A stretch of 64,000 nt of DNA from assembly GCA_039566865.1 (NCBI GenBank), contig CM076959.1, positions 15,669,501 to 15,733,500 of the forward strand, written 5' to 3'. The notes under the pieces were generated by a model. The model searched no databases, had not been told where the DNA came from, and saw only the letters and a program-made list of their open reading frames with translations. The DNA comes from Aurelia coerulea. Its lineage: Eukaryota > Cnidaria > Scyphozoa > Semaeostomeae > Ulmaridae. Position numbers and translations under genes: made by a program. Shown here piece after piece: positions 49,381 through 61,060 of the stretch; position 1 is the stretch's first letter, and each line of letters begins with the position of its first letter.

Positions 49381-52300
49381 CAGGCCCTCTTCAAACTACC
49401 GATTTTCCGGCAAAAAGTAAGGTTAACCCCTTTGCTTTTTTTCAAAAATAGGCCCTTTTCAAACCACCGATTTTCTGGCAAAAAGTAAGGTTAACCCCTT
49501 TGCTTTTTTTAAAAAAATAGGCCCTCTTCAAACTACCGATTTTCTGGCAAAAAATAAGACTAGCCCTTTTGCTTTTTTACAAAAAAGGCCCTCTTCAAAC
49601 CATCGATTTTCTGGCAAAAAGTAAGGTTAACCCCTTTGCTTTTTTACAAAGAATAGGCCCTCTTCAAACCCAAATTTTCTGGCAAAAAATAAGGTTAACC
49701 CCTTTGTTTTTTTAAAACAATAGCCCTCTCCAAAGTACCGATTTTCTGGCAAATAATAAGGTTAACCCCTTTGCGTTTTTACAAAAAAGGCCCTCTCCAA
49801 AGTACCGATTTTCTGGCAAAAAGAAAGGGTAACCCTTTTGCGTTTTTACAAAAATAGGCCCTCTTCAAACCACAGATTTTCTGGCAAATAGTAAGGTTAA
49901 CCCCTTTGCTTTTTTACCAAAATAGGCCCTTTTCAATCAACCGATTTTCTGGCAAAAAATAAGATTAACCCCTCTGCTTTTTTACAAAAATAGGCCCTCT
50001 TCAGAATACCGATTTTCTGGCAAAAAGTAAGGTTAACCCCTTTGCTTTTTTACAAAAATAGCCCCTCTTCAAACTACAGATTTTCTGGCAAATAGTAAGG
50101 TTAACCCCTTTGCTTTTGTACCAAAATAGGCCCTTTTCAAACAACCGATTTTCTGGCAAAAAATAAGATTAACCCCTCTGCTTTTTTACAAAAATAGGCC
50201 CTCTTCAGAATACCGATTTTCTGGCAAAAAGGAAGGTTAACCCCTTTGCTTTTTTACAAAAATAGCCCCTCTTCAAACTACCGATATTCGGGCAAAAAGT
50301 AAGGTTAAGCCCTTTGCTTTTTACAAAAATAGGCCCTCTTCAAACTACCGATTTTCTGGCAAAAAGTAAGGTTAACCCCTTTGCTTTTTTACAAAAATAG
50401 GCCCTCTTCAAACTACCTATTTTCTGGCGAGAAGTAAGGTTATCCCCATTGCTTTTTTACAAAAATAGGGCCTCTTCAAACTACCGATTTTCTGGCAAAA
50501 AGTAAGGTTAACCCCTTTGCTTTTTTACAAAAATAGGCCCCCTTCAAACTACTGATTTTCTGGCAAAAAGTAAGGTTAACCCCTTTGTCTTTTTTTTTCA
50601 AAAAATAGGCCCTTTTCAGACTACCGATTTTCTTGCAAAAAGTAAGGTTAACCACTTTGCTTATTTACAAAAATAGAACCTCTTCAGAATAAAAATATTT
50701 TGGACAAAAATAAGGTAAACCCCTTTGCTTTTTTTCAAAAATAGGCCCTTTTCAGACTACCGATTTTCTGGCAAAAAGTAAGGTTAACCCCTTTGCTTTT
50801 ATACAAAAATAGGCCCTTTTCAAACTACCGATTTTCTGGCAAATAGTAAGGTTAACCCCTTTGTTTTAAAAAAAAATAGGACCTCTTCAAACTACAGATT
50901 TTCTGGCAAATAGTAAGGCTAACCCCTTTGCTTTTGTACCAAAATAGGCCCTTTTCAAACCACCGATTTTCTGGCAAAAAATAAGGTTAACCCCTTTGCT
51001 TTTTTACAAAAATAGGCCCTCTTCAGAATACCGATTTTCTGGCAAAAAGTAAGGTTAACCCCTTTGCTTTTTTACAAAAATAGCCCCTCTTCAAACTACC
51101 GATATTCGGGCAAAGGGTAAGGTTAAGCCCTTTGCTTTTTACAAAAATAGGCGCTCTTCAAACTACCGATTTTCTGGCAAAAAGTAACCCCTTTGCTTTT
51201 TTAAAACAATAGCCCCTATTCCAACTTCCGATTTTCTGGCAAAAAGTAAAGTTAACCCCTTTGCTTTTTTTCAAAAATAGGCCCTTTTCAAACCACCGAT
51301 TTTCTGGCAAAAAGTAAGGTTAACCCCTTTGCTTTTTTTAAAAAAATAGGCCCTCTTCAAACTACCGATTTTCTGGCAAAAAATAAGACTAGCCCTTTTG
51401 CTTTTTTACAAAAAAGGCCCTCTTCAAACCATCGATTTTCTGGCAAAAAGTAAGGTTAACCCCTTTGCTTTTTTACAAAAATAGGCCCTCTTCAAACCAC
51501 AGATTTTCTGGCAAAAAATAAGGTTAACCCCTTTGTTTTTTTAAAACAATAGCCCCTCTTCAAACTACCGATTTTCTGGCAAAAAGTAAGGTTAACCCCT
51601 TTGCATTTTTACAAAAAAGGCCCTCTTCAAACTACCGATTTTCTGGCAAATAATAAGGTTAACCCCTTTGCGTTTTTACAAAAAAGGCCCTCTCCAAAGT
51701 ACCGATTTTCTGGCAAAAAGAAAGGGTAACCCTTTTGCGTTTTTACAAAAATAGGCCCTCTTCAAACCACAGATTTTCTGGCAAATAGTAAGGTTAACCC
51801 CTTTGCTTTTTTACAAAAATAGGCCCTTTTCAAACCACCGATTTTCTGGCAAAAAATAAGGTTAACCCCTTTGCTTTTTTACAAAAATAGGCCCTCTTCA
51901 GAATACCGATTTTCTGGTAAAAAGTAAGGTTAACCCCTTTGCTTTTTTACAAAAATAGCCCCTCTTCAAACTACAGATTTTCTGGCAAATAGTAAGGTTA
52001 ACCCCTTTGCTTTTGTACCAAAATAGGCCCTTTTCAAACAACCGATTTTCTGGCAAAAAATAAGATTAACCCCTCTGCTTTTTTACAAAAATAGGCCCTC
52101 TTCAGAATACCGATTTTCTGGCAAAAAGGAAGGTTAACCCCTTTGCTTTTTTACAAAAATAGCCCCTCTTCAAACTACCGATATTCGGGCAAAAAGTAAG
52201 GTTAAGCCCTTTGCTTTTTACAAAAATAGGCCCTCTTCAAACTACCGATTTTCTGGCAAAAAGTAAGGTTAACCCCTTTGCTTTTTTACAAAAATAGGCC

Positions 52301-55300
52301 CTCTTCAAACTACCTATTTTCTGGCAAAAAGTAAGGTTATCCCCTTTGCTTTTTTACAAAAATTGGGCCTCTTCAAACTACCGATTTTCTGGCAAAAAGT
52401 AAGGTTAACCCCTTTGCTTTTTTACAAAAATAGGCCCCCTTCAAACTACTGATTTTCTGGCAAAAAGTAAGGTTAACCCCTTTGTCTTTTTTTTTCAAAA
52501 AATAGGCCCTTTTCAGACTACCGATTTTCTTGCAAAAAGTAAGGTTAACCACTTTGCTTATTTACAAAAATAGAACCTCTTCAGAATAAAAATATTTTTT
52601 ACAAAAATAAGGTAAACCCCTTTGCTTTTTTTCAAAAATAGGCCCTTTTCAGACTACCGATTTTCTGGCAAAAAGTAAGGTTAACCCCTTTGCTTTTATA
52701 CAAAAATAAGCCCTTTTCAAACTACCGATTTTCTGGCAAATAGTAAGGTTAACCCCTTTGTTTTAAAAAAAAATAGGCCCTCTTCAAACTACAGATTTTC
52801 TGGCAAAAAGTAAGGCTAACCCCTTTGCTTTTGTACCAAAATAGGCCCTTTTCAAACAACCGATTTTCTGACAAAAAATAAGATTAACCCCTTTGCTTTT
52901 TTACAAAAATAGGCCCTCTTCAGAATACCGATTTTCTGGCAAAAAGGAAGGTTAACCACTTTGCTTTTTTACAAAAATGGCCCCTCTTCAAACTACCGAT
53001 ATTCGGGCAAAAGGTAAGGTTAAGCCCTTTGCTTTTTACAAAAATAGGCGCTCTTCAAACTACCGATTTTCTGGCAAAAAGTAACCCCTTTGCTTTTTTA
53101 AAAAAATATCCCCTCTTCAAACTGCCGAGTTTCTGGCAAAAAGTAAGGTTATCCCCTTTGCTTTTTTTCAAAAAATAGGCCCTTTTCAGACTACCGATTT
53201 TCTAGCAAAAAGTAAGGTTAACCACTTTGCTTTTTTACAAAAATAGGCCCTCTTCAGAATACCGATTTTCTGGCAAAATAGAAGGTTAACCACTTTGCTT
53301 TTTTACAAAAATAGCCCCTCTTCAAACTACCGATATTCGGGCAAAAAGTAAGGTTAAGCCCTTTGCTTTTTACAAAAATAGGCGCTCTTGAACTATCGAT
53401 TTTCTGGCAAAAAGTAACCCCTTTGCTTTTTTAAAAAATAACCCCTCTTCAAACTGCCGAGTTTCTGGCAAAAAGTAAGGTTATCCCCTTTGCTTTTTTG
53501 CAAAAAAGGCCCTCTTCAAACTTACGATTTTCTGGCAAAAAGTAAGGTTAACCCATTTGCTTTTTTTCAAAATTAGGCCCTCTTCAGAACACCGATATTC
53601 GGGCAAAAAGTACGGTTAACCCCTTTGCTTTTTTCAAAAATAGGCCCTCTTCAAACTACCCATTTTCTGGCAAAAAGTTAGGTTAACCCCTTTGCTTTTT
53701 TCAAAAATAGGCTCTCTTCAAACAACTGATTTTCTGGCAAAAAGTAAGGTTAACCCCTTTGCATTTTTACAAAAATAGGCCCTCTTCAGAATACAAATGT
53801 TTTGACAAAAAATAAGGTTAACACCTTTGCTTTTTTACAAAAATAGTCCCTCTTCAAACTACCGATTTTCTGGCAAAAAGTAAGGTTAACCCCTTTGCTT
53901 TTTTACAAAAATAGGCCCTCTTCAAACTACCGATTTTCTGGCAAAAAGTAAGGTTAACCCCTTTGCTTTTTACAAAAATAGGCCCTCTTCAAACTACCGA
54001 TTTTCTGGCAAAAAGTAAGGTTATCCCCTTTGCTTTTTTACAAAAATAGGGCCTCTTCAAACTACCGATTTTCTGGCAAAAAGTAAGGTTAACCCCTTTG
54101 CTTTTTTGCAAAAACAGGCCCTCTTCAAACTACCGATTTTCTGGCAAAAAGTAAGGTTAACCACTTTGCTTATTTAAAAAAATAGGACCTCTTCAGAATA
54201 AAAAAGTTTGGACAAAAATAAGGTAAACCCCTTTGCTTTTTTTCAAAAATAGGCCATTTTCAGACTACCGATTTTCTGGCAAAAAGTAAGGTTAACCCCT
54301 TTGCTTTTATAAAAAAATAGGCCCTTTTTAAACTACCGATTTTCTGGCAAAAAGTAAGGTTAACCCCTTTGCTTTTATAAAAAAATAGGCCCTTTTCAGA
54401 CTACCGATTTTCTGGCAAAAAGTAAGGCTAACCCCCTTTGCTTTTATACAAAAATAGGCCCTTTTCAAACTACCGATTTTCTGGCAAATAGTAAGGTTAA
54501 CCCCTTTGTTTTTTTACAAAAATAGGCCCTCTTCAAACTACAGATTTTCTGGCAAATAGTAAGGTTAACCCCTTTGCTTTTGTACAAATATAGGCCCTTT
54601 TCAAACAACCGATTTTCTTGCAAAAAATAAGATTAACCCCTTTGCTTTTTTACAAAAATAGGTCCTCTTCAGAATACCAATTTTCTGGCAAAAAGGAAGG
54701 TTAAGCCCTTTGCTTTTTTTCAAAAATAGGCCGTCTTCAACCTACCGATTTTCTGTCAAAAGAAAGGTTATCCCCTTTGCTTTTTTTCAAAGATAGGCCC
54801 TTTTCAGACTACCGATTTTCTGGCAAAAAGTAAGGTTAACCCCTTTGCTTTTATAAAAAAATAGGCCCTTTTTAATCTACCGATTTTCTGGCAAATAGTA
54901 AGGTTAACCCGTTTGTTTTTTTACAAAAATAGGCCCTCTTCAAACTACCGATTTTGTGGCAAAAAGTAAGGTTAACCCCTTTGCTTTTTTACAAAAACAG
55001 GCCCTCTTCAAACTACTGATTTTTTGGCAAAAAGTAAGGTTAACCCTTTTGCTTTTTTAAAAAAATAGGCCCTCTTCGAACTACCTACTTTCTGGCAAAA
55101 AAGTAAGGTTAACGCTTTTGCTTTTTTACAAAAATAGGCCCTCTTCAAACAACCGATTTTCTGGCAAAAAGTAAGGATAACCCCTATGCTTTTTTATTAA
55201 AATAGGCCCTCTTCAAGCTACCGATTTTCTGGCAAAAAGTAAAGTTAAACCCTTTGCTTTTTTAAAAAAATAGGCCTCTTGAGAATAAAAAATTTTTGGA

Positions 55301-58300
55301 CAAAAATAATGTTAACCCCTTTGCTCTTTTACAAAATTAGGGCCTCCTCAAACTACCGATTTTCTGGCAAAAAGTAAGGTTAACCACTTTGCTTATTTAC
55401 AAAAATAGGCCCTTTTCAAACTACCGATTTTCTGGCAAATAGTAAGGTTAACCCCTTTGTTTTTTTTTACAAAAATAGGCCCTCTTCAAACTACCGATTT
55501 TCTGGCAAAAAGTAAGGTTATCCCCTTTGCTTTTTTGCAGAAACAAGCCTTCTTCAAACTACCGATTTTCTGGCAGACAGTAAGGTTAACCCCGTTGCTT
55601 TTTTCAAATATAGGCCCTCTTCAAACTACCGATTTTCTGGCAAAAAGTAAGGTTAACCCCTTTGCTTTTTTGCAAAAAGAGGCCCTCTTCAAACTACCGA
55701 TTTTCTGGCAAAAAGTAAGGTTAACCACTTTGCTTATTTACAAAAATAGGACCTCTTCAAACTACCGATTTTCTGGCAAATAGTAAGGTTAACCCCTTTG
55801 TTTTTTTTTACAAAAAAAATAGGCCCTCTTCGAACTACCGACTTTCTGGCAAAAAAGTAAGGTTAACCCCTTTGCTTTTTTTCAAAAATAGGCTATTTTC
55901 AGACTACCGATTTTCTGGCAAAAAGTAAGGTTAACCCCTTTGCTTTTATAAAAAAATAGGCCCTTTTTAAACTACCGATTTTCTGGCAAAAAGTAAGGTT
56001 AACCCCTTTGCTTTTATAAAAAAATAGGCCCTTTTCAGACTACCGATTTTCTGGCAAAAAGTAAGGCTAACCCCCTTTGCTTTTATACAAAAATAGGCCC
56101 TTTTCAAACTACCGATTTTCTGGCAAAAAGTAAGGTTAACCCCTTTGCTTTTTTACAAAAATAGGCCCTCTTCAAACTACCGATTTTCTGGCAAAAAGTA
56201 AGGTTAACCACTTTGCTTATTTACAAAAATAGGCCCTTTTCAAACTACCGATTTTCTGGCAAATAGTAAGGTTAACCCCTTTGTTTTTTTTTACAAAAAT
56301 AGGCCCTCTTCAAACTACCGATTTTCTGGCAAAAAGTAAGGTTAACCCCTTTGCTTTTTTGCAGAAACAGGCCCTCTTCAAACTACCGATTTTCTGGCAA
56401 ACAGTAAGGTTAACCCCGTTGCTTTTTTCAAAAATAGGCCCTCTTCAAACTACCGATTTTCTCGCAAAAAGTAAGGTTATCCCCTTTGCTTTATTGCAAA
56501 AATAGGCCCTCTTCAAACTACCGATTTTCTGGCAAACAATAAGTTTAACTCCTTTGCTTTTTTTCAAAAATAGGCCCTCTTCAAACTACCGATTTTCTGG
56601 CAAAAAGTAAGGTTATCCTCTTTGCTTTTTTACAAAAATAGGCCCTCTTCAAACTACCGATTTTCTGGCAAAAAGTAAGGCTAACACCTTTGCTATTTTG
56701 AAAAAACAGGCCCTCTTCAAACTACCGATTTTCTGGCAAAAAGTAAGGTTAACACCTTTGCTTTTTTGAAAAAAACAGGCCCTCTTCAAACTACCGATTT
56801 TCTGGCAAAAAGTAAGGTTAACCCCTTTGCTTTTTTAAAAAAATAGGCCCTCTTCAAACTACCGATTTTCTGGCAAAAAGTAAGGTTAACCCCTTTGCTT
56901 TTATACAAAAATAGGCCCTTTTCAAACTACCGATTTTCTGGCAAATAGTAAGGTTAACCCCTTTGTTTTTTTTACAAAAAATAGGCCCTCTTCAAACTAC
57001 CGATTTTCTGGCAAAAAGTAAGGTTATCCCCTTTGCTTTTTTGCAAAAACAGGCTCTCTTCAAACCACCGAATCTCTGGCAAAAAGTAAGGTTAGCCCCT
57101 TTGCTTTTTTGCAAAAATAGGCCCTCTTCAAACTACCGATTTTCTCGCAAAAAGTAAGGTTATCCCCTTTGCTTTTTTGCAAAAATAGGCCCTCTTCAAA
57201 CTACCGATTTTCTGGCAAACAGTAAGGTCAACCCCTTTGATTTTTACAAAAATAGGCCCTCGTCAAACTACCGATTTTCTGGCAAAAAGTAAGGTTAACC
57301 CCTTTGCTTTTTTAAAAAAAAAAGCCCTCTTCAAACTACCGATTTTCTGGCAAAAAGTAAGGTTAACCACTTTGCTTATTTACAAAAATAGGCCCTTTTC
57401 AAACTACCGATTTTCTGGCAAATAGTAAGGTTAACCCCTTTGTTTTTTTACAAAAATAGGCCCTCTTCAAACTACCGATTTTCTGGCAAAAAGTAAGGTT
57501 AACCCCTTTGCTTTTTTACAAAAATAGGCCCTCTTCAAACTACCGATTTTCTGGCAAAAAGTAAGGTTATCCCCTTTGCTTTTTTGCAAAAACAGGCCCT
57601 CTTCAAACAACCGATTTTCTGGCAAGCAGTAAGGTTAACCCCGTTGCTTTTTTCAAAAATAGGCCCTCTTCAAACTACCGATTTTCTCGCAAAAAGTAAG
57701 GTTATCCCCTTTGCTTTTTTGCAAAAAAACAGGCCCTCTTCAAACTACCGATTTTCTGGCAAAAAGTAAGGTTAACCCCTTTGCTTTTATAAAAAAATAG
57801 GCCCTTTTCAAACTACCGATTTTCTGGCAAATAGTAAGGTTAACCCCTTTGTTTTTTTTACAAAAAATAGGCCCTCTTCAAACTACCGATTTTCTGGCAA
57901 AAAGTAAGGTTATCCCCTTTGCTTTTTTGCAAAAACAGGCCCTCTTCAAACTACCGATTTTCTAGCAAAAAGTAAGGTTAAACCCTTTGCTTTTTTGCAA
58001 AAATAGGCCCTCTTCAAACTACCGATTTTCTGGCAAAAAGTAAGGTTATCCCCTTTGCTTTTTTGCAAAAATAGGCCCTCTTCAAACTACCGATTTTCTG
58101 GCAAACAGTAAGGTTAACCCCTTTGATTTTTACAAAAATAGGCCCTCGTCAAACTACCGATTTTCTGGCAAAAAGTAAGGTTAACCCCTTTGCTTTTGTA
58201 CAAATATAGGCCCTTTTCAAACAACCGATTTTCTGGCAAAAAATAAGATTAACCCCTTTGCATTTTTACAAAAATAGGCCCTCTTCAAACTACCGATTTT

Positions 58301-59184
58301 CTGGCAAAAAGTAAGGTTAACCCCTTTGCTGTTTTACAAAAATAGGCCCTCTTCAAACTACCTATTTTCTGGCGAGAAGTAAGGTTATCCCCTTTGCTTT
58401 TTTACAAAAATAGGGCCTCTTTCAAACTACCGATTTTCTTGCAAAAAGTAAGGTTAACCCTTTTTTTTTTTTTACAAAAATAGGCCCTCTTCAAACTACT
58501 GATCTTCTGGCAAAAAGTAAAGTTATCCCCTTTGCTTTTTTGCAAAAATAGGCCCTCTTCAAACTACCGATTTTCTGGCAAAAAGTAAGGTTAACCACTT
58601 TGCTTATTTACAAAAATAGGCCCTTTTCAAACTATCGATTTTCTGGCAAATAGTAAGGTTAACCCCTTTGTTTTTTTTTACAAAAAAAATAGGCCCTCTT
58701 CAAACTACCGATTTTCTGGCAAAAAGTAATGTTATCCCCTTTGCTTTTTTGCAGAAACAGGCCCTCTTCAAACTACCGATTTTCTGGCAAACAGTAAGGT
58801 TAACCCCGTTGCTTTTTTCAAAAATAGGCCCTCTTCAAACTACCGATTTTCTCGCAAAAAGTAAGGTTATCCCCTTTGCTTTATTGCAAAAATAGGCCCT
58901 CTTCAAACTACCGATTTTCTGGCAAACAGTAAATTTAACCCCTTTGCTTTTTTTCAAAAATAGGCCCGTTTAAAACCATCGATCTTCTGGCAAAAAGTAA
59001 GGTTAACCCCTTTGCTTTTTTACAAAAATAGGCCCTCTTCAAACTACCGATTTTCTGGCAAAAAGTAAGGCTAACACCTTTGCTATTTTGAAAAAAACAG
59101 GCCCTCTTCAAACTACCGATTTTCTGGCAAAAAGTAAGGTTAACACCTTTGCTTTTTTGAAAAAAACAGGCCCTCTTCAAACTA

Positions 59185-61060
59185 CCGATATTCGGGCAAA
59201 AAGTAACCCCTTTGCTTTTTTAAAAAAATAGCCCCTCTTCAAACTGCCGAGTTTCTGGCAAAAAGTAAGGTTATCCCCTTTGCTTTTTTTCAAAAAATAG
59301 GCCCTTTTCAGACTACCGATTTTCTAGCAAAAAGTAAGGTTAACCACTTTGCTTTTTTACAAAAATAGGCCCTCTTCAGAATACCGATTTTCTGGCAAAA
59401 AGGATGGTTAACCACTTAGCTTTTTTACAAAAATAGCCCCTCTTCAAACTACCGATATTCGGTCAAAAAGTAAGGTTAAGCCCTTTGCTTTTTACAAAAA
59501 TAGGCGCTCTTCAACTACCGATTTTCTGGCAAAAAGTAACCCCTTTGCTTTTTTAAAAGAATAGCCCCTCTTCAAACTGCCGAGTTTCTGGCAAAAAGTA
59601 AGGTTATCCCCTTTGCTTTTTTGCAAAAAAGGCCCTCTTCAAACTTACGATTTTCTGGCAAAAAGTAAGGTTAACCCCTTTGCTTTTTTACAAAAATAGG
59701 GCCTCTTCAAACTACCTATTTTCTGGCAAAAAGTAAGGTTATCCCCTTTGCTTTTTTACAAAAATAGGGCCTCTTCAAACTACCGATATTCGGGCAAAAA
59801 GTACGGTTAACCCCCCTTTGCTTTTTTCAAAAATAGGCCCTCTTCAAACTACGCATTTTCTGTCAAAAATTTAGGTTAACCCCTTTGCTTATTTCAAAAG
59901 TAGGCTCACTTCAAACAACTGATTTTCTGGCAAAAAGTAAGGTTAACCCCTTTGCATTTTTACAAAAATTGGCCCTCTTCAGAATACAAATGTTTTGACA
60001 AAAAATAAGGTTAACCCTTTTGCTTTTTTACAAAAATAGGCCCTCTTCAAACTACCGATTTTCTGGCAAAAAGTAAGGTTAACCCCTTTGCTTTTTTACA
60101 AAAATAGGCCCTCTTCAAACTACCGATATTCGGGCAAAAAGTAACCCCTTTGCTTTTTTAAAAAAATAGCCCCTCTTCAAACTGCCGAGTTTCTGGCAAA
60201 AAGTAAGGTTATCCCCTTTGCTTTTTTTCAAAAAATAGGCCCTTTTCAGACTACCGATTTTCTAGCAAAAAGTAAGGTTAACCACTTTGCTTTTTTACAA
60301 AAATAGGCCCTCTTCAGAATACCGATTTTCTGGCAAAAAGGATGGTTAACCACTTAGCTTTTTTACAAAAATAGCCCCTCTTCAAACTACCGATATTCGG
60401 GCAAAAAGTAAGGTTAAGCCCTTTGCTTTTTACAAAAATAGGCGCTCTTCAACTACCGATTTTCTGGCAAAAAGTAACCCCTTTGCTTTTTTAAAAGAAT
60501 AGCCCCTCTTCAAACTGCCGAGTTTCTGGCAAAAAGTAAGGTTATCCCCTTTGCTTTTTTGCAAAAAAGGCCCTCTTCAAACTTACGATTTTCTGGCAAA
60601 AAGTAAGGTTAACCCCTTTGCTTTTTTACAAAAATAGGGCCTCTTCAAACTACCTATTTTCTGGCAAAAAGTAAGGTTATCCCCTTTGCTTTTTTACAAA
60701 AATAGGGCCTCTTCAAACTACCGATATTCGGGCAAAAAGTACGGTTAACCCCCCTTTGCTTTTTTCAAAAATAGGCCCTCTTCAAACTACGCATTTTCTG
60801 GCAAAAATTTAGGTTAACCCCTTTGCTTATTTCAAAAGTAGGCTCACTTCAAACAACTGATTTTCTGGCAAAAAGTAAGGTTAACCCCTTTGCATTTTTA
60901 CAAAAACAGGCCCTCTTCAGAATACAAATGTTTTGACAAAAAATAAGGTTAACCCTTTTGCTTTTTTACAAAAATAGTCCCTCTTCAAACTACCGATTTT
61001 CTGGCAAAAAGTAAGGTTAACCCCTTTGCTTTTTTACAAAAATAGGCCCTCTTCAAACTA
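59185..61060 (+). repeat. Near-identical tandem duplication of ~938 bp within the satellite
   Basis: The block from the CCGATATTCGGGC variant at 59185 is repeated from 60123 with few differences. It includes the rare variants CTGCCGAGTTTCTGG, TTTTCTAGC, GGATGGTTAACCACTTAGC, ACGGTTAACCCCCC and GTAGGCTCACTTC. Confidence 0.85.
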
